In this document: one piece after another, positions 1 through 8,263 of the stretch
How positions within the stretch are numbered: the stretch's first letter is position 1
How the letters are laid out: every line of letters starts with the position of its first letter
Source of the DNA: a bacterium
GTDB taxonomy: Bacteria; 4484-113; JAFGCY01
Length of the DNA stretch: 37,897 bases
Direction: 5' to 3'
NCBI GenBank assembly: GCA_016932385.1
Contig: JAFGCY010000064.1
Coordinates: forward strand, 1 to 37,897
Program-made: the position numbers and the translations under genes
Notes under the pieces: model-generated
The model's database searches: none
What the model was told of the DNA's origin: nothing
What the model saw: the letters and a program-made list of their open reading frames with translations, nothing else

Positions 1-217
1 AGGAGCTGTAACCGATCGATAGGAACACCAGCTTGTCTTCCGCGCGCGCGCGGTCGAACGCCTCCTCTCCCCAGGGGTACCAATCCACCGGATTCCCGGC
101 GTGCTGCCGCAGGTACAGCGATTGCTCACCGGCCAACCGGTTGCCGATCGATATCTGCCGGCGCGCTTGCGCCTCTGCGCCGAAGCTGTCCTTCGGCTCG
201 GCGAATGCATCTGACAT
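1..217 (-). CDS. DUF255 thioredoxin-domain protein (YyaL/SPATA20 type), N-terminal fragment
   Basis: The gene runs off the left edge; only the first 72 codons are here, from an ATG at 217-215. The translation contains [29 protein letters not shown] followed by a [11 protein letters not shown] stretch, read in parts as [25 protein letters not shown] and FLSIGYS. This is the hallmark opening of the DUF255 thioredoxin-like domain of the YyaL/spermatogenesis-associated-20 family. In that family a Cys-His-x-Cys motif follows immediately, just outside the window. Members are usually about 600-700 residues, with an N-terminal thioredoxin fold and an (alpha/alpha)6-barrel C-terminal part; their biochemical role is poorly defined. 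The gene is divergent from the DUF2892 gene at 442. Family assignment is strong; function is not. Confidence 0.9.
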   Translation of the reverse strand, partial: MSDAFAEPKDSFGAEAQARRQISIGNRLAGEQSLYLRQHAGNPVDWYPWGEEAFDRARAEDKLVFLSIGYSS

Positions 218-394
218 GACGCTCTCCTCACCCGTGGGCGCCTCGGTCCCCGAAGCAACCCCATTCCTCACCGTCAAGCCACCGGGCCGATCCAACGGTT
301 TCGGGCCCGGCTTAGCCGTTTGGAAACACCATACTAATTACCCCTGGGAGTATCTGCTTATCGTCCTTCCAACCAAGCGGTTTCTAAGATATAT

Positions 395-414
395 TGATAC
401 CCTGTAAGGTATCA
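395..414. promoter_or_regulatory. Perfect inverted repeat upstream of the DUF2892 gene
   Basis: TGATACC, a six-base spacer and GGTATCA form a perfect 7-bp dyad. It lies 28 bases upstream of the ATG at 442, in the divergent region shared with the DUF255 gene. It is placed like an operator for a homodimeric regulator, or it could be a small 5'-leader hairpin. No regulator gene adjoins it, so the binding protein is unknown. Confidence 0.4.
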
Positions 415-441
415 GCAGCAGGCAGATGTGGAGGTAACCTC

Positions 442-654
442 ATGTGCAAGGAACGTTTAGTCTTTATCGTGGCCGGTTCGATGGTGGGCCTGAGCGCCCT
501 GCTCGTCTATTTCGTTTCGCCCTGGTGGCTGATCATGACGGCGTTCGTTTCGGTCAATATGATCCAGGCCGGCCTGACCGGCTTCTGCCCGTTGACCAAG
601 ATCTTAAACGCGCTGAGGGTCGAACACTGCACGACGGTTTCACCGCTGAACTAA
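442..654 (+). CDS. DUF2892 (YgaP-like transmembrane) small membrane protein
   Basis: This 70-aa protein has two hydrophobic helices (roughly residues 6-26 and 29-47) followed by the conserved GFCPLTKIL segment. That arrangement is typical of the DUF2892 'inner membrane YgaP-like' domain, which occurs alone or fused to rhodanese domains. I chose the ATG at 442 because GGAGGT lies at a good distance upstream and family members usually begin near this M-C-K-E. A longer in-frame start at 394 would read through the palindrome at 395-414. Rhodanese-type relatives act in sulfur transfer or redox, but a stand-alone 70-residue protein has no catalytic part, so its role here is unknown. Confidence 0.8.
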   Translation: MCKERLVFIVAGSMVGLSALLVYFVSPWWLIMTAFVSVNMIQAGLTGFCPLTKILNALRVEHCTTVSPLN

Positions 655-712
655 ATACCAACCGGTCTTCCCCGAGTCGAATCCGGCACCGGGCCCGCGC
701 TGGTGCGCCGTG

Positions 713-741
713 TTACGCGCCGGCCGTTCTTTTCATATAAT
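713..741 (+). promoter_or_regulatory. Sigma70-like promoter for the DUF4332 gene
   Basis: A consensus TATAAT lies at 736-741, with a weak -35 (TTACGC, 713-718) 17 bases upstream. The predicted transcript start near 748 lies upstream of the ATG at 775 and downstream of the alternative in-frame ATG at 703, so it supports the shorter gene start. Confidence 0.55.
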
Positions 742-774
742 GGCGGCAGAGAATCTGAGCTCGGGAACAACAGG

Positions 775-1476
775 ATGCAAGACGAGGCCGGCTTCCGCCA
801 GTTACTGAAACGCACGGGGAAAAAGCCGCATGTGATCGACGGCTTGATCCGGCAGGTACTCGATTTCGAAACCTATCTAGCCGACCAGAACAGGCCCGGG
901 CTGGCCGGCGCGGAACTCGCCGACCTGGAAGCTTACGTCTCGACGCTGGCGCCGGACGAAGCCAAGAAGCGCATCCGCGGCCTGATCCTTTACTTCCGCC
1001 ATGCCCAGCAGGACGCGCTGGCTAAACGCGCCGCCGCGCTCCGCGAACACGGCATCACCCAGAAGCGCCACGTGATGCAACTGCGCGAGCTGCTGGGTGT
1101 CGATCCCGCCGACGTAAAACGGCTGCAGGCCAGCGGGATCGTCAGCACACTCGAGCTGCTGGCGGCCGCCAGAACGCCGGCCGACCGCCGCGCACTGGCC
1201 AAGCGTGCCGGAATCAAGCCGGCCGCCCTGCTGGAGCTTGTCAAGCTGTCCGACCTGTCCCGGCTCCAGGGAGTCAAAGCGGTGCGCACGCGGCTGTACT
1301 ACGATGCCGGCCTGGACACGCCGGCCAAGTTCGCCGGTTGGACCACACCAGCCCTGCGCGAGATGCTGGTCGAGTTCGTGGAGCGCACCGGTTTCGACGG
1401 AATCGCCTCGCTGCCCAAGGAGATCGAATTCACGATCGAGGCCGCCGCCCAGCTACCGCCGCTGATTGAGTACTGA
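775..1476 (+). CDS. DUF4332 domain protein (helix-hairpin-helix-like)
   Basis: This is a 233-aa soluble protein beginning MQDEAGFRQLLKRTGKK. The middle and C-terminal parts contain LLGVDPADVKRLQASGIVSTLELL and, later, a second similar helical unit (GVKAVRTRLYYDAGLDTPAKFAGW). These resemble the paired helix-hairpin-helix-like units of DUF4332 proteins, which are thought to contact nucleic acid or protein. The N-terminal 100 residues are helical and rich in Lys/Arg, with no catalytic motif visible. The start at 775 is preferred because a good -10 box sits between it and the upstream ATG at 703. It is convergent with ygbA, with 11 bases between the stops. No function can be given. Confidence 0.65.
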   Translation: MQDEAGFRQLLKRTGKKPHVIDGLIRQVLDFETYLADQNRPGLAGAELADLEAYVSTLAPDEAKKRIRGLILYFRHAQQDALAKRAAALREHGITQKRHVMQLRELLGVDPADVKRLQASGIVSTLELLAAARTPADRRALAKRAGIKPAALLELVKLSDLSRLQGVKAVRTRLYYDAGLDTPAKFAGWTTPALREMLVEFVERTGFDGIASLPKEIEFTIEAAAQLPPLIEY

Positions 1477-1487
1477 GGCGCGCCGGA

Positions 1488-1838
1488 TCAGTTCAGGAAA
1501 TAGCGCACCAGCCAGTCCAGGCGGCCGCGCCTGACGAAGTACATTCCTCCGTAGCGCATCACCTCGCGCACGCGCCGGCGCAGCGCCGGCTGGTAGCAAT
1601 GCGTCGGGCAGCGCTTGCATTTGGGCTTGGGATCATAGGGGCAGGCCTGCCGGCGACCGTGCGCGTACTCGAGCAGCGCGGCGCATTCGGCGCAGAGCCC
1701 CGACCCCTCGCGGCCGTGGTGCGCGCGGCAGTAGACCGCAGTGAAGCGGCGCAGGATACCCAGCTCGCGCTCGACGCGGCGGGGATCCGGCGGGCCGGTG
1801 CGGCGGGTCAGCCGCTCGACGGGGATCGGGCGCCCCAC
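1488..1838 (-). CDS. ygbA: YgbA-family nitrous-oxide-stimulated promoter protein
   Basis: This 116-aa protein starts at a GTG (1838-1836). It carries seven cysteines: Cys37, Cys49 and Cys52 (LCAECAALLEYAH), Cys66, and Cys74, Cys77 and Cys81 (CKRCPTHCY), followed by an R-x-V-M-R-Y segment. This is the diagnostic pattern of the YgbA family (PF11756). In Escherichia coli, ygbA is induced by nitric oxide through NsrR and supports recovery from nitrosative stress. The cysteine layout suggests metal or Fe-S binding. The start lies 3 bases after the stop of the DUF438/hemerythrin gene and its ribosome site overlaps that gene's end, so the two are likely translationally coupled. Identity is confident; the molecular role is unsettled even in E. 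coli. Confidence 0.9.
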   Translation of the reverse strand: MGRPIPVERLTRRTGPPDPRRVERELGILRRFTAVYCRAHHGREGSGLCAECAALLEYAHGRRQACPYDPKPKCKRCPTHCYQPALRRRVREVMRYGGMYFVRRGRLDWLVRYFLN

Positions 1839-1841
1839 CGG

Positions 1842-3323
1842 CTAGCTCCACTCCAGCAGGCGCCGCTCGCCTTCAAGCGCGCGGATCGCGGTAACGTCCT
1901 GCACCACTTCCAGCGTGCCGCGGAAGCGGCCGAGGCTGTCGCGCACGGCGAAATAGCGGATGTGGATGAACCGTCCACCCAGTTCCAGCCAGAACTCGGC
2001 CACGCTGCGCTCGCCCTTCTCGAACGCCGCGAGGATCTCCTTGACCATCTGCACGCTCTTGGGCGGGTGGCAGTTCTCGACGTGGCGGCCGATCACGCCC
2101 GGGCTGCGCGGGAAGATGCGCTCCTGGCCCTCGCTGAAGAAGCGCACGATGTGGTGCTCGTCCGTGAAGCTGATCTCCACCGGCAGGTGGTTGAACAGCA
2201 GGTTCACCTGCTCCGGCGAGATCGCGCCGGTCTGCAGGTTCAGCATCACGCTGGCGAATCCGCCGGTGTCCGCTGCTGACATCTGCTCCTCCTGGGGCAC
2301 CCGGGCCCGGGCCTGGGCGATGATATCGGGCGTCGGCCAGCCCGTGCCCGGCTCGATCAACGTATAGCCGATATGATCCTCGCCCGCGCGCAGCTCCAAC
2401 CATTCCGCCAGGCTCAACTTGTCCAGGGCCAGCGGTAACAGGATCAGGTTCTCCTTGGTGAACATATCCTCGATCTTGCGCAGGCCCTCGGCCAACTCGG
2501 CCTGGATGATCCCCGCTGCCCCGATCTCCACGGCCTGGCCGGCCTGCTTGAGATGGCCGCGGACCTGGTCGTGAATGCTCCACATCACCTGCGGCGGGCC
2601 GCTGATGCCGTGCTGCTCCAGGTAAGGGAACAGCTGGTTCTCCTTCCTGAGGTAGTGCCGCTCGATTTCGCCCAGGCGCTTCAGTAAACTGCGCAACCGG
2701 ACCTGCTGCTTGACGCTGACCGCCTCCCCCACCCCGTCCAGTTCGGCGCGCAGTTCGGCGATCACCCGGGCCAACGCGCGGTTCTCCGCGATGAACGTGT
2801 TCACCGGATGGCCGGGTGGTGTTTCCGGTGGCTCCTGGTCGTGCAGCGAATCGCGGAACAACTCCATGTGCACGTCGCAGAGCTGGGTCAACTCGCTCTG
2901 CGGCATACCCGCCGCGATCAACTCCTGTTCGAGTTCGGCGATTTCGGTCGCGCCGATATCCTCGATCAACTCTCCGAAGCGGCGCTTGATCTCCGCCAAC
3001 GCGGCGCCGGCGTGCAGGTCCTTAATCAATTCCTTCACCAGCGCGCGGCGCTCGTCCCGCGTCGCGGGCAGGCCGGCCAAGTCCGTGGCCACCTGAGCGC
3101 CGGTCTCCGCCGCGATCCAGCCGGCCAGCCGATCCAGCAGCTCCGCCAGCGGTACTCCGCCCAGCGCCGCGACCTTGGCCAGGTTGGCGGCGCGGCCCAG
3201 CGTGTTGAGCAGTACCGGATTGTTCAGGCTGGCGTACCTGGCGTTGTATTCGACCAGCCGGGGGCCCAGAAAGGGGTACTCCCGCAACAAGACATGCAAC
3301 CTTGTTTTCGGTGTCAGCTCCAT
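1842..3323 (-). CDS. DUF438 / hemerythrin / PAS domain sensor-like protein
   Basis: A 493-aa cytoplasmic protein. Residues about 1-65 form a DUF1858-type helical domain (TPKTRLHVLLREYPFL). Residues about 80-150 are DUF438. A hemerythrin-like domain at about 165-310 has spaced histidines and glutamates able to hold a di-iron site (HPVNTFIAEN, then HYLRKENQLFPYLEQHG, then SIHDQVRGHLK). A PAS domain follows at about 365-490 (LPVEISFTDEHHIVRFFS). This is the full-length architecture of DUF438 proteins, which are associated with NO or oxygen stress and with low-oxygen sensing. No kinase, GGDEF or DNA-binding output is attached, so it may act through partners. The ATG at 3323 has an AGGAAC-like ribosome site. 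Its downstream partner is ygbA, which supports a nitrosative-stress role. Confidence 0.88.
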   Translation of the reverse strand: MELTPKTRLHVLLREYPFLGPRLVEYNARYASLNNPVLLNTLGRAANLAKVAALGGVPLAELLDRLAGWIAAETGAQVATDLAGLPATRDERRALVKELIKDLHAGAALAEIKRRFGELIEDIGATEIAELEQELIAAGMPQSELTQLCDVHMELFRDSLHDQEPPETPPGHPVNTFIAENRALARVIAELRAELDGVGEAVSVKQQVRLRSLLKRLGEIERHYLRKENQLFPYLEQHGISGPPQVMWSIHDQVRGHLKQAGQAVEIGAAGIIQAELAEGLRKIEDMFTKENLILLPLALDKLSLAEWLELRAGEDHIGYTLIEPGTGWPTPDIIAQARARVPQEEQMSAADTGGFASVMLNLQTGAISPEQVNLLFNHLPVEISFTDEHHIVRFFSEGQERIFPRSPGVIGRHVENCHPPKSVQMVKEILAAFEKGERSVAEFWLELGGRFIHIRYFAVRDSLGRFRGTLEVVQDVTAIRALEGERRLLEWS

Positions 3324-3511
3324 CTCAAGTTCCTTTACCAGCTATACATAAAAGTTACCCTACTCCCGCCGCCAGTGACAATCACCGAACAGCGCAGAAC
3401 AGGCGGCGGGCAACCTCTGGCTGGCAGTCAAAATATAATACCATTAGGGATATTAATTATCTTTATTATAATATATTATCATTGGGCACGGGCCCGAATC
3501 CGGACAGGCTC

Positions 3512-3517
3512 TATAAT
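3512..3517 (+). promoter_or_regulatory. -10 box upstream of the beta-propeller gene
   Basis: A consensus TATAAT lies 40 bases upstream of the ATG at 3558. No convincing -35 is at the normal distance. The 3430-3480 segment just upstream is strongly AT-rich (a run of TTATAATATATTAT-like sequence), unlike its surroundings, and could serve as an UP-like element or divergent promoter region for the DUF438 gene. Confidence 0.4.
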
Positions 3518-3557
3518 GCCCGGTATCGTTATGCCGTGAAAGCGGAGGTAGATAGCT

Positions 3558-4595
3558 ATGTCGCAGATGCCGCAAGCCACCACCGGCCAGCATTGGCCAA
3601 CCCCGACGCGCTTAAGCCCGTTCACCGGCCCGCGCAGCGCGAATGTGAAGTGGACGCTCGATTTGGGCGACCGCGTCGAGGCCAGCCCGGCGATCGGCGC
3701 CGACGGCACGGTCTATGTCGGCAACGCCCACAAGCTGTTCGCGATCACGCCGGAGGGCACGGTCAAGTGGGAGTTCGAGACCAAGGGCAACGTCTCGGGC
3801 AACGCGACGATCGCCCCCGACGGCACCGTCTACATCGGCAGTTGCGACAATTCGCTGTATGCCCTGACCGCCGACGGCCAGCGGAAGTGGAGCTTCGCCA
3901 CCGGCGACTTCATCCTTTCGCGGCCGGTGCTGGGCGGGGACGGCACGGTTTACGTCGGCAGCCGCGACAAGAAGCTCTACGCCCTGGCGCCCGACGGCCA
4001 ACTGAAATGGGCGCACGAGACGGGCCGCTGGGTCGACGCCGGCCCCTGCCTCGGACCCTGCGGCACGATCTACATCGGCAGCAAGGACGGCCAGCTCTAC
4101 GCCGTCAGCCCGTCCGGCGAGTTGAAGTGGACGTATGAAACCGGCAGCAAGATCTGGGCGGCGGCGATCGTCGGCCCGGACGGCACGGTCTATGTCGGCA
4201 GCACGAAGCAGAAGCTGCACGCCGTGCGTCCCGACGGCCGCGCGGCCTGGGCGTTCCAACTCGGCGGCGAGGTGAAGTCCGCGCCGGCGCTGGCCCCCGA
4301 CGGGCGGATCTACATCGGCTGCAGTGACAAGCGGCTCTACGGCGTCAGCCCCGAAGGCACACTCAAGCTGATTTGCGACACCACCGGCCCGATCAACTCC
4401 AAGCCGGCGGTGGACGCCGAGGGTGTGATCTACGTCGGCAGCGACGACGGCAAGCTCTACGCTTTCAAGCCCAACGGCGATCTGGTGTTCAGCCTGGAGA
4501 CGGACGGCAAGGTGGAGTCGTCACCGGCACTCGGCCCCGACGGCACGCTCTACGTCGGCAGCTACGACAAAAAACTGTACGCGATCGGCGGCTAG
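3558..4595 (+). CDS. PQQ-like beta-propeller repeat protein (8 blades)
   Basis: A 345-aa protein built almost entirely from eight copies of a roughly 40-residue unit: DGTVYVGS, then S/D-K-LYA, then a short DG turn, then K-W-x-F. The GTVYVG/GTIYIG cores recur from about residue 50 to 342, so the fold should be an eight-bladed propeller of the PQQ-binding-like/YncE type. There is no signal peptide, membrane segment or extra catalytic domain, so it is predicted to be cytoplasmic, which is unusual since many such propellers are exported. A GGAGGT ribosome site precedes the ATG. Its stop overlaps the stop of the convergent 1046-aa gene in a shared CTAG. Likely a scaffold or ligand-binding propeller; no enzyme activity is implied. 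Confidence 0.85.
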   Translation: MSQMPQATTGQHWPTPTRLSPFTGPRSANVKWTLDLGDRVEASPAIGADGTVYVGNAHKLFAITPEGTVKWEFETKGNVSGNATIAPDGTVYIGSCDNSLYALTADGQRKWSFATGDFILSRPVLGGDGTVYVGSRDKKLYALAPDGQLKWAHETGRWVDAGPCLGPCGTIYIGSKDGQLYAVSPSGELKWTYETGSKIWAAAIVGPDGTVYVGSTKQKLHAVRPDGRAAWAFQLGGEVKSAPALAPDGRIYIGCSDKRLYGVSPEGTLKLICDTTGPINSKPAVDAEGVIYVGSDDGKLYAFKPNGDLVFSLETDGKVESSPALGPDGTLYVGSYDKKLYAIGG

Positions 4596-7500
4596 CCGGA
4601 GTGCGCGCCGGGGCTGTCCTGCTCCCCGCCGCTGAACATCAGCTGGATCACGATGCCGATGAACAACGAAACGCAGGCGATCAGGAGGATGTGCCAGGCG
4701 GTGGGCCGCCACAGGTCCTGTTTCAAGAAATGCTCAAAGGTCTTGAAGTAAAACGGCGCTGCCACGGTGCTAAGGATTAAGGCTTCCAGCATGGCCAAGC
4801 TCAGCAAATCGAGGCTGCGAAACTTGGCCCGCCGGCGATCATCCTTTGTATCGAGCTTACGCTTTACCTGTGAGTAAAGGTAACCCCAACCGCCGACCAC
4901 ACACAATACGCTGAGGATCGTCAACAGCCACCAGTCGGTTTTAATCAAACTGCTGAAATCCTCGCTTAAGCACCAGGTCAGGATCGCGACGGAGATTGCG
5001 CCCATGATTCGCGGATAAAGGACCCGCGGGGTTAGATGCAGAATGTGCCGCCAATTCCAGCCGCTGCTCAGGCTCAAGCCCAGCAGCAGCAATCCCAGAA
5101 ACCAGCTGGCAAGCACCCAGGCCCAAGCGGCCCCGAGATAGACCTCACCAATACCCAGCCCCACGGCTGAGATAATGCCGACCACCGCCAGGGGCAGCCA
5201 GACGGCCTGGGTAAACTGCCCTAGCCAATGCTTCAGCCTGGCTCCGCGGCTGCTCGACTCCTCGATGGCTGACGGTTGATCTTCGCGCCCCTGCTCCAGC
5301 GCAGTAGTGAATTCGTACACATCAATGAACTCGCATGCGATATTCGTCCGCCAGCTGTCGATATCCGGAAGCTCCTCTTCCTTGCTTATGGGCAGTGCAT
5401 TCAAATAGATATTGTGGACCTGTGCGAAGTAAATCGCCCGTTTGACATCCTTGGCTTCCAATGCCGCATGCACCGCCTCTTGCAGGGTCAAGGCGGTCTC
5501 ACTCACCGCGTCCGGATTCAACCCGCGGATCAGCCCGAACAGGAACAGCAACTTGGCTCGCGCGGAGACCATTAAGCCGCGGTAGTCCGTCTCTTGACGA
5601 GCCTCCTTCAGGTACTCGGTAATCGCTTCAAGGAACGCCAATAATGCCTGATAAGCCGACCAGTGCCCGGCCTCGCGCGCCGCGTCCAGATCCATCGGCT
5701 GGGCCACCAATGGTGATTCGGGACAGGAATATGTGCTGGCTTCGGCCCGGCGGCCCGGGTCATCCGGTCGCTTGCCAAGACAGGCTGGGCATAGTTCCCC
5801 CCTGGCGATTTTTTGCAAAACATCGCTGCCCGTCAGTTCCTTCTCAGTACTGGCAACACCTTCAACAGCCGGCTGGGGAACCGGTGCGATCGTGCTGATC
5901 TTGATCCGGCAGGTGCTGTCCGCCGGGCCCGGCTGAGCACATTCGCGACATGCCGCATCGATACATAATGGCAGGCTGATGTGGTTGGCTTCAGATTCAT
6001 CCAGCAATCTTTCCAACAGGCGCTTGAACTGGACCTCCGTCATCTGCCGGAAGCCGTCCAGATAGGCTTCCATCATCCAGTCCAACTGGCTGCCGTCCAG
6101 GAACTCGGGCCGGAAGATCTCCAAGTTGAGCCGACCGGGTTTGAGCCGCTCCCTGGCTGGCGGAGCGCCGTCTTCGGGGGATGGATCGCCTCTCCCGGGA
6201 AGCGGCCGCACCGATCCCAATTGCCAACCGATGAAGTGCTGGCCGGGCACTTGTTCGTTCGTGATCATCGGCAGAAATCTGATCGCGTCAGCAACCTGGA
6301 CCTTGCCACTCGCCGGCGATTCAGTCCGGGCGCCGCCGGCGCCTTTCTCAGCTTCGGCAATACCGGCGGTGTTGCGAAACAACTCCTTAAACAGGTGGAA
6401 CTTGTTGCTTCGCGATCCAACCTGCAAGATGTGTTGCAGCCCATCCATTGCCTGCGTATACTGGTTGGACAGCCTGATATAAAGGCTTTCAATATTGCGG
6501 TAAAGGCGTTTGATGTTATTGCTCGTTCTTCTGATCCAAGGCAGCTGGTGATTGGCTACGACACCATCCAACACATCAGTCGTTTTTAAGTAGTTGACAC
6601 GGCAAGTTTCCTTGTTCATCTGGTATTTGTTGAATAAGTCCTTGCAGTAGCGATAATCCCGTTCAACTTCATTGTATTCGGTGTATGTCAGCTGTGTAGG
6701 ATTCAGGCACTTTAGCTGCTGCTTCCATCTGTTGATTGAAACCTCGATCTCATGGATGCGCCTTATATCATCTTCCTGCGGAGCCATGAACTCCTGGTAC
6801 TGCAGTTCGACCTTATTCTGATGCAGGATCGCCTGCATCAGTCGAAAGGCCAGATCGTTAGTTCCGGCCAGATGTTTCGTGCAGGTTTGGTAATACGGCT
6901 GGCTGTCCTTGAACATCCGATATGTTGAATTAATCAGCCCGCAGAGTTCCAATTGCGTCTGCCGGGGATTCTTGCGTGCACGCCTGATCGAGTCCTGGGC
7001 TTTCCGGTAGTCAATGATCCACAGCTGAGTATCGAGCTGTGCAAAGTTACTAACGTACTCATCAAATTCATTTTGCGGAAAATTCTGCGCTGTCAGGTGC
7101 AGCAATTCCTTGGCCCGCGAGGTATGCTGCTCGGTACTACTTGTCGCCGCAAGCAGATTATCAAACAACAAAAGGTAGTCACGATCCGTTTCCGCAGTTA
7201 CCCGCGAGTACTTCGACACTTTCGCAACGGCTAAATCGATAAACTCGTCCACGCACTTGTCCGAGTCGTAGAAGACATATAAATCAAACGTAACCGTGTC
7301 ATGTCCGACGATGATCCGCATACCCTGAATGTAGTCACTATCCTGGTCCTGGCAGGCGATCATTGAGGTCAAAGCAACATGTGGATCCGGCAACTCATTG
7401 AGTGGTTTGGCTTCGACGGTGTCATCTTGACCCTCGATGTATAGATTGCCGTCATAGTAGTCGCGATAAAGCGTGGCAACCAAACCATAAGCGGATTCTT

Positions 7501-7732
7501 TAAGCGAGTTATCGGCCTGGCTCCTTAGCAGCTGGGGATTAAAGCCACTCCAAACTGTATGTTCAAGCCACCCTCGATAATCGGCCCCGGCCCGTATACG
7601 AAAATCTTCAAGCACCTGCCTGGCGAAATGACTGGCGCACCGATAGGAGTTCGTTTCTTTCAAGGAGAGCTCGTGTTGCCGCCGGGCGGGGGCCATCCAA
7701 TATGAAAGCAGCCGATGAACACTGATAAGCAC
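4592..7732 (-). CDS. Large orphan protein with soluble N-terminal region and multi-pass C-terminus
   Basis: I do not recognise this 1046-aa protein. It starts at a GTG (7732) with GGAGG six bases upstream. Residues about 1-460 are mixed helical/charged, with no signal peptide and no recognisable NTPase or nuclease motif. Residues about 460-540 form a Gly/Pro/Arg-rich linker. A cysteine cluster follows: CIDAACREC near 589-597 and CPACLG near 647-652, which could bind zinc. Residues about 840-1035 contain about six hydrophobic segments (VWLPLAVVGIISAVGLGIG, WVLASWFLGLLLLGLSL, WWLLTILSVLCVVGGWGYL and others), so the C-terminus is membrane-embedded with a large cytoplasmic N-terminal part. It is the last gene of the ABC/CHAT run. 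It could be a receptor, effector or protease target in that system. The 5' half is visibly less GC-rich than neighbouring genes. Confidence 0.75.
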   Translation of the reverse strand: MLISVHRLLSYWMAPARRQHELSLKETNSYRCASHFARQVLEDFRIRAGADYRGWLEHTVWSGFNPQLLRSQADNSLKESAYGLVATLYRDYYDGNLYIEGQDDTVEAKPLNELPDPHVALTSMIACQDQDSDYIQGMRIIVGHDTVTFDLYVFYDSDKCVDEFIDLAVAKVSKYSRVTAETDRDYLLLFDNLLAATSSTEQHTSRAKELLHLTAQNFPQNEFDEYVSNFAQLDTQLWIIDYRKAQDSIRRARKNPRQTQLELCGLINSTYRMFKDSQPYYQTCTKHLAGTNDLAFRLMQAILHQNKVELQYQEFMAPQEDDIRRIHEIEVSINRWKQQLKCLNPTQLTYTEYNEVERDYRYCKDLFNKYQMNKETCRVNYLKTTDVLDGVVANHQLPWIRRTSNNIKRLYRNIESLYIRLSNQYTQAMDGLQHILQVGSRSNKFHLFKELFRNTAGIAEAEKGAGGARTESPASGKVQVADAIRFLPMITNEQVPGQHFIGWQLGSVRPLPGRGDPSPEDGAPPARERLKPGRLNLEIFRPEFLDGSQLDWMMEAYLDGFRQMTEVQFKRLLERLLDESEANHISLPLCIDAACRECAQPGPADSTCRIKISTIAPVPQPAVEGVASTEKELTGSDVLQKIARGELCPACLGKRPDDPGRRAEASTYSCPESPLVAQPMDLDAAREAGHWSAYQALLAFLEAITEYLKEARQETDYRGLMVSARAKLLFLFGLIRGLNPDAVSETALTLQEAVHAALEAKDVKRAIYFAQVHNIYLNALPISKEEELPDIDSWRTNIACEFIDVYEFTTALEQGREDQPSAIEESSSRGARLKHWLGQFTQAVWLPLAVVGIISAVGLGIGEVYLGAAWAWVLASWFLGLLLLGLSLSSGWNWRHILHLTPRVLYPRIMGAISVAILTWCLSEDFSSLIKTDWWLLTILSVLCVVGGWGYLYSQVKRKLDTKDDRRRAKFRSLDLLSLAMLEALILSTVAAPFYFKTFEHFLKQDLWRPTAWHILLIACVSLFIGIVIQLMFSGGEQDSPGAHSG

Positions 7733-7782
7733 TGTCGTCCTCCACTTCAGGCTTAAGCGGACACCTAGTTTTGTCGCTGGTC

Positions 7783-8241
7783 CTAGTTCTGCCGCTCCTG
7801 GGGAGGCTTGGCAGTCTCTTGCGTTTCGTTCTGGTGGCGCGAGATAAACTCGTTTAGGGCGTGACCCAATTCCGGATACGTATCAACTTCGTTATCGCCT
7901 TCATAGTACTGACGAGCCTTGAACTGCATCAGCAATTCGTATTGCGGCACGGGCAACAAGCGATGTTGGCTGTTGTCCTGGCCGATCCTGACACACAGGT
8001 AGTTGTAGTCGACGATCGCTTCGACCAGTCCGATCAGCCTGCCCAAGGACTCTTTATCGCCCATCGTGAAAGGCTGGGCGCAGAGCTCCTTATAACGAGC
8101 ACTCACAATATCCAGCTTGTCCAGCTCGTTCTCATGGATGCAATCCTGTCCCGTTTGACTCGCCAGCCGCGGCAGCTTGTCGGCGAATTCCTCGAGACTA
8201 ATCAACAGCAGATCTCTCGCAGTTTGTAATGAAGTACTCAT
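7783..8241 (-). CDS. Small helical orphan protein in the ABC/CHAT operon
   Basis: This 152-aa protein is not recognised. It is predicted soluble and mainly helical, with heptad-like leucines in the first 60 residues (LQTARDLLLISLEEFADKLPRL) and a charged, Gln/Glu-rich tail. There is no signal peptide, transmembrane segment or catalytic motif. The ATG at 8241 has a GGGAGCGGAAGT ribosome region and lies 22 bases after the permease stop, with the 1046-aa gene 50 bases downstream. Its size and position suggest an adaptor or chaperone for one of the larger orphans, but nothing in the sequence proves it. The reading frame is credible because it sits in a continuous, evenly spaced gene run. Confidence 0.7.
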   Translation of the reverse strand: MSTSLQTARDLLLISLEEFADKLPRLASQTGQDCIHENELDKLDIVSARYKELCAQPFTMGDKESLGRLIGLVEAIVDYNYLCVRIGQDNSQHRLLPVPQYELLMQFKARQYYEGDNEVDTYPELGHALNEFISRHQNETQETAKPPQERQN

Positions 8242-8263
8242 ACTTCCGCTCCCGGTCTACATA

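Noticed and set aside
394..441. Longer start for the DUF2892 gene at 394
   Set aside because: It would add 16 residues through the palindrome, and the strong GGAGGT site precedes the ATG at 442.
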